From NCBI GenBank assembly GCA_037501455.1, contig CM074858.1, positions 44,885,001 through 44,949,000 of the forward strand: a DNA stretch of 64,000 nt, read 5' to 3'. The notes under the pieces were generated by a model. It saw only the letters and a program-made list of their open reading frames with translations. It did no database searches and was not told where the DNA came from. This DNA comes from Lantana camara (lineage: Eukaryota; Streptophyta; Magnoliopsida; Lamiales; Verbenaceae). Made by a program: the position numbers and the translations under genes. Positions 45,777 to 58,125 of the stretch are shown piece by piece; the stretch's first letter is position 1; the number at the start of each line of letters is the position of its first letter.

Positions 45777-46978
45777 ATGCAGAAGATGCAGAAAATAGAG
45801 CATAAGAACAGGGGAGCTACGAACCACTCCCAATTCTCACCTTAATCATCATAATTCAATCTCTTATGCTATAATTCATGAAAAGGAACATATATGCATG
45901 CTTGTGGTACACTAAGACTCAATATAAACACACAATCCATGCTTCAATCTCCATAATTACCAACTTGAGCTCATATATAACCTCATCATAATATCTCATA
46001 ATTCTCAAGATTTATGCAAGGAATTTAAGCCTAAAGCTCAGAATACTGCTTCTAACATCATATAGACAAGTTATTATATCAAAATCATAACCCTAGCTTC
46101 ATGAATTGTTACCAATAAATCACATATCTCAACTTACATGTACTTGAAGGAAGAGAGATGGATGATTACGGATGCTTGAGCTTGAATCATGAAATTTCCT
46201 AATAAATTCTAGCTTGAAGATGATGATTTTCCCAATTTTCTTCCTCCTTGGATGAAAGAACCGAGAGAGAGCAATGGAGATGAATGATTGTATGATATAT
46301 GATCAAATGAAGGTTGTGGAAGAGATGCATATATATACCGATATATTTGGGGAAATATTGTAATATTTGCAATTAAATCCCTCAATTGTGTAAGTTATGC
46401 AATTAGGTATATAAAGTGTAGGAAAAGATCAATTAGGTCCCCTAATATTTTCATGCAATTGGGTCCTTAAAGAAAAGGAAATGGGCAATTAAGGACAATT
46501 ATGCAATTAATACAAATTGGACAATTAATTCATGTGACAATTAAATTCCATTTATACAAGAATTCTCAAAGTGAAATGAATTTCATACAATTTCCACGTA
46601 ATCATGTTGAAACAATTTATAAAATTAATATAACACGTATAAATTAAATAAACGAAAATAATAAAATAAAATCCTAACGCTCGAAACCCACACGTGTCGA
46701 GCGTACCTGACTGTTTGAAATTCGGGGCGTTCCAATTCTCTCCCCCTTAAGAGAATCCGTCCTCGGATTCCATGTCCTGAATTTCTGGAATCTAATCGGC
46801 TCTTACGTGTTTATCCCACGCGGGTTAGCTACTCCCCGTCAGGGATTAGTTTGAAAGAGATCTTCGATCCACCAAGTCCTCCAATGTGTGAATCACGACC
46901 CTCAACTTTCCGGAGCCTAAACACTGGTAAAAAAAATCTAACCTTCCACTATAACAAATTGACAAGTAGTTGAACATA

Positions 46979-47057
46979 TTGAGAGTGCCCCGTCTCTCAA
47001 ACAATTAATGAGAGAACCCCGTCTCTCGAACAAGTAACAAGAGAACCCCGTCTCTTA
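46979..47057. repeat. Three-unit hairpin array in LARD-44
   Basis: Units have arms TTGAGAG/CTCTCAA (about 46979), GAGAGA/TCTCTC (about 47009) and AAGAGA/TCTCTT (about 47039), all with a CCCCG loop. Same design and place as the LARD-B array. Confidence 0.8.
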
Positions 47058-49775
47058 TGCACACGAAATAAATTCAAGCGAGTACTTAAATAAACATTTA
47101 CAATTTATAACACACAAGGAACAAGTAAAATTATCAGTTATGCACTTATTATTCACATAAAACAATTAATAATAAGAAAAGAATCATATATGAGAATAAC
47201 AAATAATAATAATAAACAAATAACAATAAAATATTGGTGCCCGTGATATACATGATTAAGTGTACCGTTCACCGAGGATTGAAGTTCTCGTATTGTAGTA
47301 ATTCGGGAAAATACTTGGTTCTTTAGTTGAAGTTTCTTCTTGTCTTGTACCACGATAGTTCGAATTTTCTATTCTTGATAGCCATCTCTGCCCTTGTGCT
47401 ATTTTCTAACATAATCCTTAAATCATCATTAATCACCAAATCCTCAGACCCCTTTAATCCCAGATTTGCCGGTTGAACCCTTCTTGCACTGATTCTCGCA
47501 TTTACTTTCCGATTTCTGAATTGAGAATAACCCTGGTTTTCTGGTTAGGGAGTGCTTGTATATTCAAGCTTAAAAGACTGACTTTGTGTTCCAAGCAAGC
47601 TCTTATCCGACCAACAGAGAGAACAGGTTCTACCATTTTCTCGACCTTCGTAATCAACGTAAAACATTTTTCCGAAGCTAATATCTTAAACTCTTTATTT
47701 GAAATTCGGAAGTTGAGCTCCTATTTCCTTAGTCAAGAACACGGCGGATATTTAATTCAGAAAAAAATAAAGGTCGTCATTCTATGAGAGTGCCTCAGCA
47801 AGTCCCCCTCTTTTTTTTTTTCACAGAAACCGAAGGAATCAGGTCCTAGTGAAGAGTCTTCCATTTGATCCCTGAAATTTAGTGACATACCCAACAACTC
47901 TGCAAAAGATCTTGGAAGAAATGATCAATTAGCTCCAATTTTCTCAAACTTGTTCACGGTAATTGGTATGTTCATGGGAGCGACGCCCACAGCATGGATA
48001 GAAGGCGGTGTGCATTTACAGGCTTTTCTAGAGTATAAGTAATAACTTTGTAAGAAAACTCTTATCGGAGTTAACCTACTAAAACTTGAAATTGATTCCG
48101 AGTATTACCCAAATTGAATCCATTTCCTATTTACTGAGTCAAATGATATCCTGAGATTACCAGAAGACCATAGACGATGCACTCACGTCCTTAAAACGGT
48201 GATTGAGCAAGGTACTATCGATGATCGGACTTTCTTGGTGTAAGAGGGAGGGAAGGTTTACATTATTGAAAACTTCTTTCACATGGTTCTGATAGAGGAT
48301 TCCATGAAGATTCGATTTTCTTAAATTCCAACTCTCCCGGGTGTTATCTAACTTCAGGCTTCAATTTACTTTCAGGCCGACTCTCCCCCTTAAGAAAATA
48401 GGGATTTTCTAATTCTTTGAATTTGTTTTGTCCTTTCCCACTTGCATGCTTCTCTGTTGATTCAATTCCCGTAATATTTTCCTCGTCCTACTTATTATTA
48501 ATCAAGATTTTGATTAATAGTTCTTTTCTAATCTTTTCGGTTACTGGCATGCTCAACTTGAAGCTCACAGACTGTCACCCCTTTAATCTGATACCAAAAT
48601 TTTCCAACATCCTACAATCACCTAATGCTTTCCAGAGAGTTGACATTTACAAGATTGACACCACAATCTGAAGCAAGAAAAGTTCATTCTTCTACCCACA
48701 TTACATCCCCAAAATAATGATTAATTTCTGAAGGTTAAAGAACCCCTTGAACATTTGTCTGCTTGAACTTATCATCATTTTCCGGTTCCCAAAATTTTCC
48801 AATATTTATTTCATACCCCTGCTCCTACTAAATCCTGGATCAATAAATTCTCACAACCTCCAAGTACTGCTAAACTTCAAACAGAATCGAATAACCCGGT
48901 TACCAACATGATGTCCAATGATTCAGAAGTCTCTTCTTTAAATTCAAGTTGGTAGGAATAGAAGCAAGGATTGTGCAGAGCATAGGAAGAGCCTATTAAC
49001 AATGAACACTGAATAATGCATGATGGTTAAAGTGTCAATGCACATCACATACCTATCAACGATTTAAAATGCAACACGTTGGAACATTTTTAACAACTTA
49101 AATACGTATAGATAAGGAAATGTAAGTAATATAAGTAATTTGAACATGTACTCAAGGTATCAAGTAGGAAAGTTCCAATACAATTAAAGTAACGTTTATA
49201 AATGAGAAGCGATTTACTTAACAGTTATGATGCACGTGTCTATGAATGTATTGAAGAATCTGTCACCGTAGAAAGGTTAAGGTCGACGCCGGTGTCCATT
49301 CCTCGTTGACCAAATTGCAAACTTGGTTCGAATAGTTGATCAGTTCCTAGTTTCCTACAGCCTCTGAAATCTTCAAAATCCTCCGGCCTTGATTCATACA
49401 TTTCCCAAAACCTGTCACTCACAGCTCATTTGAAACTAAATGCATGTGGATAAGGCGTGCTCATGTCATATAATTGCCACGTAGTCGATGCCGATAACAA
49501 GGATCTACTATAAAACGCAACAGGTAATTCATCAATGTATAGATTAAAACACATCAATCACATAAATTTCAAACAATTCAAAATCAGTCAATTGACATTT
49601 AATAGCACGAATCAAGGTAAAACACAAATTATCAAGTATTTCAGGTAATTCAAAGAATTCAAGTAGCTCAAGACATTCAAATAACATGCAAGACTCTCAA
49701 ATTGTCAAGCAATTCCTATGCCGTACGACCTAAACTTGACTCGACACGACACTAGAATCTCGGTTTTGCAACCGG

Positions 49776-49787
49776 GCTCTGATACCA
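49776..49787 (-). other. LARD-44 primer-binding site
   Basis: TGGTATCAGAGC on the minus strand, seven bases from the LTR edge at 49795. Confidence 0.88.
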
Positions 49788-49794
49788 CCTTAGA

Positions 49795-52298
49795 TGTAGC
49801 ACCCCGTACACGTGGAGGTGCCACACCCCCGCACTATAGGTCAATTCACACACGACACGACCAATCCGTACATGAACTAACCTATAGCGAACGCGTGACA
49901 ATGCAATAACTGACAAGCTAGGTGGGATTAATTTATACATGCAATAAAATTAAGTGGAAGCATAAAGTAATCACTATCAAATATTTCCATTTATCATGTC
50001 AGGTCATTTCTCGTTTACCAAATAAAATATATTCTAACTATACCTATCAATACATTATCATCTCTAACATAAAACAATAACATTAACCATAATTTCATAA
50101 GTAACACTAATTAAACAAATACACGAACCAGGGTTGACTCGACTACATGAACTGGACTCGACTCGACTCAACTCCCGCCTTGCGTGCACCTGCAACAACC
50201 TGAAAGGTAGAGGCGTCAGTCTGTGAAGACCGAGTGAGGGGTTTAAATAGATATTAGCGCAGATAACATGCAAGTTATATTCTCGGGTAAAAGATATAAA
50301 AGATAATATATATATAAGTTCAATAATAATGTAGCTTCGCTTAAGAATACAACTATCAATATTAAACACTTATTCCTGTTCATGCAATCAATACATGGCC
50401 CCGGCGAGTGAGGGCGGTCTCCAACCTTACTCCAAATGAACATGAAACATGCTTGCTTGATTATTAAACATTAGGTGATCATGCAATTCAATTTACCATG
50501 CAATCGTGCGATAGTGTAATCATATAACACATTCATGGAATGGAAATCATGCAATAACCCGAGGACAATCCGTGGTGCCGGACCCGTCCCTAGTCTCCTT
50601 CTCCCTCCAATGATGGGAAGGTAGCTAGCCTTCGCCATCCACGACGTGTTGATCATAGGGTACGTGAATCCCTAAGCTCGGAACTCCTTCCTCCACTAAT
50701 CTCCTAGCGGATTCAGGGGTCATCCCAAATGTGGTGAGGATAGTGCCAAAGTTACCCGTCAGCCCTTGCTTTGCTGGTTGGCTCTAGTCACTACCCTCGG
50801 GCCCAACGTGAACGGTCATGCTACTCGCCTAAACATGCACGAAACATGGCTTGCTTGCTTGCTTTTCATGAACATGACTTGAAATGATAAATGATTTCAT
50901 GGACAAGAAATGGAACAATATACGTGCATGAGACCACAATTCAAGGACATTACTTCTTAGAAGATGCACGGCGTGATCAAGTACGAGACATCATGTAATA
51001 AACAATGTAGCATGTAAATATCATGATTTGACATGTAATTAATCATATAATAACAATTTGGGATCAAATAAACCATTGCAATTAAGATCCAAAATTACAG
51101 TTTTATGCAGAAACTTTTGCAATTCCAGAAGCCTGGGAACGGCCGTTCCAGGTGTTAGTGTAAAAATGGGAAGGGCCATTCCCCACTCCCGAAGCTGCTC
51201 CCGAAGATGGGAATGGCCGTTCTGGCTTACAAGCTGAAATGGGAACGGTCGTTCCCGTCCTCGCCGCCATGCACACTATTCACATTATGGGAACGGCCGT
51301 TCCCCATTTACAAAGGGAACGGGAAGGGCCGTTCCCGTTACGCAGAAGATGCAGAAAACAGAGCATAAGAATAGGGGAGCTACGAACCACTCCCAATTCT
51401 CACCTTAATCATCATAATTCAATCTCTTATGCTATAATTCATGAAAAGGAACATATATGCATGGTTGTGGTACACTAAGACTCAATATAAACACACAATC
51501 CGTGCTTCAATCTCCATAATTACCAACTTGAGCTCATATATAACCTCATCATAATATCTCATAATTCTCAAGATTTATGCAAGGAATTCAAGTCTAAAGC
51601 TCAGAATACTGCTTCTAACATCATATAGACAAGTTATTATATCAAAATCATAACCCTAGCTTCATGAATTGTTACCAAGAAATCATATATCTCAACTTAC
51701 ATGTACTTGAAGGAAGAGAGATGGATGATTATGGATGCTTGAGCTTGAATCATGAAATTTCCTAATAAATTCTAGCTTGAAGATGATGATTTTCCCAATT
51801 TTCTTCCTCCTTGGATGAAAGAACCGAGAGAGAGCAATGGAGATGAATGATTGTATGATATATGATCAAATGAAGGTTTTGGAAGAGATGCATATCATAT
51901 ACCAATATATTTGGGGAAATATTGTAATATTTGCAATTAAATCCCTCAATTGTGTAAGTTATGCAATTAGGTATATAAAGTGTAGGAAAAGATCAATTAG
52001 GTCCCCTAATATTTTCATGCAATTGGGTCCTTAAATAAAAGGAAATGGAAAATTAAGGACAATTATGCAATTAATACAAATTGGACAATTAATTCATGTG
52101 ACAATTAAATTCCATTTATACAAGAATTCTCAAAGTGAAATGAATTTCATACAATTTCCATGTAATCATGTTGAAACAATTTATAAAATTAATATAACAC
52201 TTATAAATTAAATAAACAAAAATAATAAAATAAAATCCTAACGCTCGAAACCCACACGTGTCGAGCGTACCTGACTGTTTGAAATTCGGGGCGTTACA
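49795..52298 (-). repeat. LARD-44 5' LTR
   Basis: 2,504 bp from TGTAACGCCCCG (52298, minus strand) to GGGGTGCTACA (49795). It is about 155 bases shorter than its partner because of one deletion at about 50898, which removes the exon-like block. Confidence 0.94.
51133..51338. repeat. Palindrome cluster, LARD-44 5' LTR (six units)
   Basis: The same six units as 45569-45776. Individual units differ between the LTRs: the fourth and fifth are better palindromes here, while the third is worse (GGAATGGCCGTTCT). Confidence 0.92.
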
Positions 52299-55200
52299 GG
52301 TTAAATGTTTTAGAATGCAAAAATCGTGTCCGGTTCATGAATCCTTTCAGCTTTGTTTATGCTTTGCTCTTATGTATATATATATGGGTGCGTGTGTTAG
52401 CGCCCTCACCAGTCTCTAGGACTGACCCTCGTTATTTCTATCTTTTTCCCCCTTTGATTTGAATTTGCAGGTTTTCGTTCAGAGGAGTTGGAGCTAGGCG
52501 GTTGTCTTTGAGTCTTTATTTTGGGAGAGCTTGAGTCACATGCATTGTATTTTGTTTATTTATGCATTTTGCAGAGTTATGATATATGTATAAGTTTTGA
52601 CGTTAAATTCGAAATTGTAAAGGTTGTAAAACTTGAATCGTTAATTTCTATTTGTCTCGAGTTTATTTATTTATTTTGTGAGATTCTGGTGCTTCCGCAT
52701 TCGTTCGTCTAGACCGCCAAGCTTAGGTTGGATTTTGCTGGTCACCCGTTCACCATGGCTTAAAGCGTGGACGGAGTCTCCATTTCATTTCACGTGTTGG
52801 GTTACGGTGCGGGGGATATGGCGCCCTTCGCTCCGTGGTGTTACAATAACATAGCCTACAAATTAAACTTATACGTTAAACAACTTATATCAAATTCAAA
52901 TGAATACAAAAACATGTACAAATAAAGAGACTGAACTCAACTCGGACAAAAAAAAGACTTGACTCAACAGCCTAGCTTCAATGGGAGCCAAAGCTAAACC
53001 TGCACACTAAAAACATAAAGGGGGAGGGGTCAGTCCAAAGACTGAGCGAGGGGTTAACGCACGCGCACTATACATATATACGAGCACAGCACATAGAGTG
53101 TTTAAAGTTTATGAACCGGGGCGTGGTTTTTGCAATCTAAAACATTTTCACGTGATAATAGATGTATAGGGAGATTTGAAGCCTAACTGTAAAATAACAA
53201 ATTTTAATTATTTATAAATCCACTCCGTTTCAAAAATCATTACAAACTTAACAAAACTCGGCAGGTACGAGTGCAAACCAACCAAACTCCTCATATTACA
53301 CATAGGCATACCCAAACGAAATCAAAACAAGCGTACCTCCTCTACTCCGGGGGATGGAAGGGTTGTACATACCCTAAGCATCCAAGCATATATGTCAGGG
53401 TCGTGAGTTTCATGACACTCACGCCCAAGGATTCCATCCCCCACTTACCTCCTAGTGGGTTCCGGGGTGATCCTAAGTGTAGAGACCGCACTCGGGAGTA
53501 ACCCGACGGCCTAACGCCGTCCCGAGGCTCCTTTGCACCAATCTCCGGGGCCCAAGGCAAAGTCCAAAATGCGAAATGCAAAACCCGCTACACACAAACA
53601 GACATAACTCATGCATATCGTACTTATCACATTGTACGTACATCATACACATACTGACTTCAAAATCATAATGAACTGAAACCAAACATACATAGGCTCA
53701 TACATAGCGTTTATACTTTTCAAACCAAATCATATGACAAAACCAGCAGAATACGTACTTCGCACATATCTACATGTACATAAGGCTTATAAACAGCATG
53801 CATTCGAAAACGAGCACGTTGCAGTAGGGTATAACTGTATCCTAACCTCACCTGGTACTAAACAAAACCGAACAGAAAGCAGATGGTCCACCCTGGACCT
53901 GCACGACTCAAACAACAACCACATAGACGCACGACAATGCTCAACATGATAGTGGTATGCATAAGTGTTCATGTTGTGCTTCTAATGTGGTGTCGTGATC
54001 AAATTAGGTATATTAATGCTTAAGTATTGCATACAATCTTAGTTTCTTAAAGATTACACAAACAACCCTTAGGCAAATTCATGAAGGTTTAGAAAAATTA
54101 CATAAACATCCCCTAAGCAATTCTTTATGTTTGAAAACATTACACAAATATCCCTTCGTCAAATAACCAAGCAAATCTATATAACTATTCATTTTAAGCA
54201 CATACAAATTCAAAGATTACGAGATTTCATCATATTACACCCTCACTTGATCGTTCTTTGGCACTTATACAAGTATGCAAGTAAGAAACAAGTTCAACAT
54301 TTATTTCATGAGCATAAAGACTCCTAACCACGAATTTAACAACATACATTGAGACTGCTACCTTCACGATCAAGAAGTTACATATTCAATTCTCGCTAAG
54401 TCATAAAATGCATAACCAATTCTTATATCACATAATGGATTCGAATTCAATTAAAGAGATTAGACTTTAATTACAAAGCTTCAAGTTTAGGCATAATAAC
54501 TTCTCTTAACTTATCATGATTAGCATATTTATTTATCGATTGATAAAGTTTAATTAATCGAAGTCATACAATTTTTATATTTAGGGAAATTACACATGCA
54601 CCCCTTCTAACTTAAGTAAATAGCACAAATACGATATATCGGAATTAAAATCAAAATTCAAAGCGTCAATACATATTACAATTCATTTAATACATGATTT
54701 CGTATACATTGGAATACATTTCGATTGAGGAATCAAGCAATTAGCAATTAAAATACATTTAAGCAATTAAATCAAATAACCTCAATTACACAAAATAATT
54801 CATAACAAATTAACTGAGTGTACAATTAACGAACGGAAAGTGGTGTTAGACTCACCACGACAGGGCGGACAAACTGTCTGAAGGTCGTCGGAGCACCACC
54901 GTCGGAGCTGTCGGAACAGTGGCCGGCCGTCGATCGGCCGCCGCTTGAACGTGTCGGAAAAATCCCGAAAAATCACCCATGCAAGTAATCCTCGTGCTCG
55001 TTCCAATTCCTCGATCAATTTCTGAAAATTCCATGCCAATCGTCCCCAATTTTAGATCCAATAATACGAAAACCCCAAAATCTTCAAATTCAAATTACTT
55101 CCAAATCGGTAAACGAAAATCGAATCCGTAAAAGGTATTGTCTTACCTGTGACGAGGCCTTCGAAATTCCCAAGGTAATAGCCGAAAAATATCGCCGGAG

Positions 55201-57481
55201 TTGACCACCGCCATTGAACCGCCGCTGTGCCACCACACACTGCTACCAAACGGCCAAATCTCGAGTCGTTCGAATTTGAAAAGAAAGGTCTCGTCGTGCC
55301 GAACAACTTTCGTGAAGGGCCCCTGGCCAAAAGATCGACGAAAAAGGCCCCCGATGCCTGCCAAAAATCCCGCCACCACCAAAAACGCCGAAACCACCAC
55401 CTACGGCCAAAAGCTAATCAAAACGATACCGAAAATGAACTTAAGGGGTCGGAAAAGGGTAGGAAATACCAGCCTTCATAAAAAAAAGTCGCCGGATCGC
55501 CGCCGTGCTACTGTTCACGTGCCACCACCGTGAGCTTCAGGTAGCGCGTGAGCCGCCGTCCGGTGGCCGTTGACTAAACCGTCAACATAGAAAGGACCGC
55601 CGAGAAGTCTTCTTTCAGACCCTGGAGGTCGTGTCGAGAAAGGGCCGCCGGAAACCGCCGCGAGGGGGCGGCGAAGTTGCGGTGGTCCGCTCCTCCTCCA
55701 TCCGCGACTGAAAATCAGGGATATTTCGGCCACCGCTTGTCGTCGGGCCACAATCTTGGTACGATGGAGCTCGCGTCATCGAGCTCTTCGAAATGGACTA
55801 CTTATTCGTCGAATTCCGTCGAGAAACGACCGAGTTCCAAAGTGTGTGTGTGTTATGGTGTGGGGTGTGTGTTTCTCCTGGAGAGCAGGAGAGGGAACGG
55901 GAGAGGGGAGCTGGAGTTTGGCATGTTTAACAAGGATCCAGGTATTTTATCTCGGGTCCTTAACGCACGAAACAGCCGGAAGGAAGGGTTAACGACGTCA
56001 GAATTGGGCAAACTTAGAGTCTACAAACTCGTTTCGATGCCCCGAACGCATTAAAGGGGTCCAAGAGGTCGAAATCTCGATCGATCGAAGAATGATCGAA
56101 AAACCCCTAAAGAGAGAAAACTACAAATAGGACCCTAAACTCTTAAAGTGTTCAAAATAGGGCCATGCAAAACATAAAGTCACACAATTAAACACATATG
56201 AAAGTTGAAACGTGGCGTACCTTATACGTCGAACGAACGGGATCTTACAAAAATGCACTCCAAATTCTCCAAAATCATGCTCCAAAGTTCTTACAACATG
56301 TATAAATATAAATGAATATCAAATTTCATAACAAGAGCATCTAGAAGCGAATATGCATCAAGAAATCCAACAATTTACACGTATGGACTTCATCTCAAGT
56401 AGTCAATGCTTCAAGCTCAACAATGGTGAAATCCTCAATCATGTAAGAAACTTAATGATATTAATTACATTCTTCATGAAATTGCTCAAGGAACAAGAAT
56501 TCAACACAAAATCAAACTAAAACATACAAGAACATGAACATGCAAGAATTCTTCCAAAAGTTTCAAGGTGCTTCAATGTTGGATTTCACATAATAATATA
56601 AAAGCAAGAAATTCTTATATCAAATCGTTGCTAGCAACGAAATAAACACATTTCCAATAAGAAATTCGAGTTCAATCCGACAAATAAGAGCCCTACTTCA
56701 AATCTTAACTCAAAACCTTCAAGAACATAAACCCAACAAAAGAGCACATAAACCTTACCTTGAGAGCTAAAAATCGAAGAGAAAGGCGTGTTCTTTAGTC
56801 TTGAATTCCCAGCTTCAATCTTCAATCTTGTCTCTTGAATGGCTTGAAGTGTTCTTGGGTGTTCTTGAGAGAATATGAATGGGTTTTTAGAGAATTTGTT
56901 TGAATCTTGTAAAATAACGTAATATGAGTTTTGGGATGTTAAAATCTGATTTGGTTAATTGGGTCAGCTATTTGGGTCACAAACCGGTCAATTGGAGCGG
57001 GTTAAAATTGAAATTGGGTCTCAAATTGGGTTAAATCCGAAATTGGGTCGTAGGTCTACAATGGGGCTTAAAAGGTTGACTTTTCGTAAAATGGCCATAA
57101 CTTCTTCGTCCGAACTCCGAATTGAGCGATTCAAGAAACCACAAACTCGTAATCCAATTATCTACCTAAATTCATTAAGTTCTAACCAGTTCCAGGCTCA
57201 AAAATATAAATTTACCAATTTGTCCCTAATTATACTTTAAATGTCCAAATAAACACATAGTTTCGATTAATCGCGAAGCATGCTATCAAAGCTCAATAAG
57301 AACAATACGAGCAAACAATTAACACATCAAATACCCACATATATCATGAAAATCATATATTTCACATAATCACAAATATGGCAATCAAATTAAGGCATAA
57401 TTTCACATAATTCATGTATTAAAAGGTAAATCGTTCACTCTCGTGACAAAACTTACCTTGATCGAGAAACGGGGCATCACA

Positions 57482-57819
57482 AAAACAAATACCCATAACA
57501 TATAAAATGAGTTTCCAAGCTCCAAAATATAATATTTACAAGTATCCAAGGCCATCACGGCTTATACTAACAAAATGCGCCCAAAGTATTCATAATCATA
57601 ATACAAATCAATATAAGAGTGTGTATGAGTGTAAAAGAATGCTAGACTCAAACATAAGACCCACAAGACTTGGCTTCCCGCTTAGCACCCCCAAAACCTG
57701 CAAGAAGAAACGGAAGACAAAATGAATTAAACCCCAACATAAACCTCAGGCCAGAACTTTCAATAATTAAACTACTCCAACTTTATCCTGAAAACGAATC
57801 ACACTCGACCACTACACTT
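57482..57819 (-). mobile_element. LTR-D: fragment of a long LTR
   Basis: On the minus strand CTTCTTGCAG is followed by GGTGCTAAGCGGG near 57700, matching the exon-3 module of the other LTRs. The fragment is bounded by LTR-C on the left and the CACTA/enolase segment on the right. Confidence 0.5.
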
Positions 57820-57923
57820 AAAAAAAAAAAACCAAAACCAACAGATTCAACATGAACCAAAAAACAAATTGCGAGCATAGATAAAAAAAAATAACACAAT
57901 CAGAGCAGGATCAAATAGCCAAC

Positions 57924-57989
57924 CTTAACCATAGGATGTCCACGACAATCGAAGATCTGTCGGGCCTTGACGGACTGGATAGTTGCTAT
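57924..57989 (-). pseudogene. Enolase exon 1 fragment
   Basis: On the minus strand 22 codons read as the N-terminus of plant enolase: ATIQSVKARQIFD, then CRGHPMVK where enolases have SRGNPTVE. The start codon is ATA instead of ATG. The codons stop exactly at AAG|GTTGGC (57923), which looks like the exon 1 / intron 1 boundary. T-rich intron-like sequence continues to about 57820, and the next exon is absent. Enolase converts 2-phosphoglycerate to phosphoenolpyruvate; this fragment cannot. Upstream (57990-58135) is pyrimidine-rich leader DNA, so promoter and first exon seem to have been copied together. Identification rests on recognising the motif by eye. Confidence 0.75.
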
Positions 57990-58099
57990 TGAAGAAAGGG
58001 AGATCAGATCTGGAGAGAAAATTCAAGTGCGAAGACGAAAGTGTAAAGAAAAGAGGAACGTTGTTGGTATTGCAGAAGTAGATGGCAAGTGGGAGTGAG

Positions 58100-58125
58100 C
58101 CACGTATTTGTAGCTGAGACTAGGT
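58100..58125 (-). promoter_or_regulatory. Possible promoter of the captured enolase fragment
   Basis: TACAAATACGTGG on the minus strand lies about 110-130 bases before the former start codon and could be the old TATA region. Weak. Confidence 0.25.

Larger units (their letters stand above)
44076..46734 (-). repeat. LARD-44 3' LTR
   Basis: On the minus strand from TGGAACGCCCCG (46734) to GGGGTGCTACA (44076), 2,659 bp. It has donor CAT|GTAAG at 46137, the palindrome cluster 45569-45776, exon-like block 45335-45265 (acceptor TTGTCCAG, CTCCAGGGCGGAG, donor GTCAG|GTGAGG), and acceptor TTGCAG before GCTAGGCGGG near 44460-44475. Confidence 0.94.
46735..49794 (-). other. LARD-44 internal domain, non-coding
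   Basis: In element order: primer site, shared leader (to about 49717), about 2.4 kb with no recognisable protein on either strand, the conserved box AAGTGTACCGTTCACCG (47258-47274), three hairpin units (46979-47057), and the purine tract. Frames at 47473-47787 and 48417-48671 run against the element and match nothing I know. Confidence 0.75.
44076..52298 (-). mobile_element. LARD-44: non-autonomous LTR element, minus strand
   Basis: LTRs 44076-46734 and 49795-52298 enclose a 3,060-bp internal domain. The TSD is GGTTA at 44071-44075 and 52299-52303, and removal restores the LARD-35 LTR. The primer site is at 49787-49776 on the minus strand, and the purine tract (AAGGGGGAGAAT) abuts 46734. 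No recognisable gag or pol. It is the youngest large insertion in this nest, being innermost. Confidence 0.95.
35303..52845 (+). mobile_element. LARD-35: non-autonomous LTR element, plus strand
   Basis: LTRs are 35303-38347 and 40637-52845 (the second split by LARD-44), with a 2,289-bp internal domain. The TSD is ATAAC at 35298-35302 and 52846-52850; deleting the element rejoins the LARD-B LTR. The primer site at 38356-38367 and the purine tract GAAGGAGGGGAG before 40637 fix the orientation. No gag or pol was found. Confidence 0.94.
40637..52845 (+). repeat. LARD-35 3' LTR, split by LARD-44
   Basis: About 4.0 kb once LARD-44 is removed. It retains the 0.96-kb stretch missing from the 5' LTR, with a donor-like CAAC|GTATGT near 41402. 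It lacks about 28 bases near 52705 that the 5' LTR has (38180-38208). Confidence 0.93.
30704..56249 (-). mobile_element. LARD-B: non-autonomous LTR element, minus strand
   Basis: Two LTRs (30704-33317, and 34678-56249 with nested elements) enclose a 1,360-bp internal domain (33318-34677). The TSD is AAAAT at 30699-30703 and 56250-56254. Orientation is fixed by the primer site (34669 down to 34658 on the minus strand) and by the purine tract next to 33317. No gag or pol exists, so the element must have used proteins from another element. It is interrupted by LARD-35 at 35302/52846 and by MITE-1 at 34687. The purine tract is nearly identical to that of LARD-35, so the two are probably related. 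Confidence 0.92.
34678..56249 (-). repeat. LARD-B 5' LTR, split by LARD-35
   Basis: Begins on the minus strand at 56249 (TGTAAGATCCCG) and ends at 34678 (GGGTGTTACA). Without MITE-1, LARD-35 and their duplicated sites it is about 3.8 kb. It keeps the parts lost from the other LTR: acceptor GTGCAG and exon-like block 53898-53852 ending CCAG|GTGAGG, the CCGGGG region near 53450-53560, and acceptor GTGCAG before AAGCTAGGCTG near 53000. Donor CACAG|GTAAG lies at 55146. Confidence 0.9.
28723..57481 (-). mobile_element. LTR-C: solo LTR, split by LARD-B
   Basis: On the minus strand it begins at 57481 (TGTGATGCCCCG) and ends at 28723 (GGGCGCTACA). Without LARD-B (30704-56249) and its duplicated site it is about 3.2 kb. 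It has donor CTCAAG|GTAAGG at 56758, a palindrome cluster at 30528-30651, a strong hairpin at 29819-29840, and acceptor CCGCAG before CTAGGTGG near 29345. The flanks do not match: CATGT on the left, AAAAC on the right, and LTR fragments of opposite orientation on the two sides. Either the TSD has decayed or the LTR is a recombination product. Confidence 0.72.

Noticed and set aside
47473..47787. Frame of 104 codons in the LARD-44 internal domain
   Set aside because: It runs against the element direction and shows no known motif.
57820..57835. CACTACACTTAAAA as a firm left end of the CACTA element
   Set aside because: Only seven bases match the right terminus and the 3-base flanks differ; kept only as a doubtful border.
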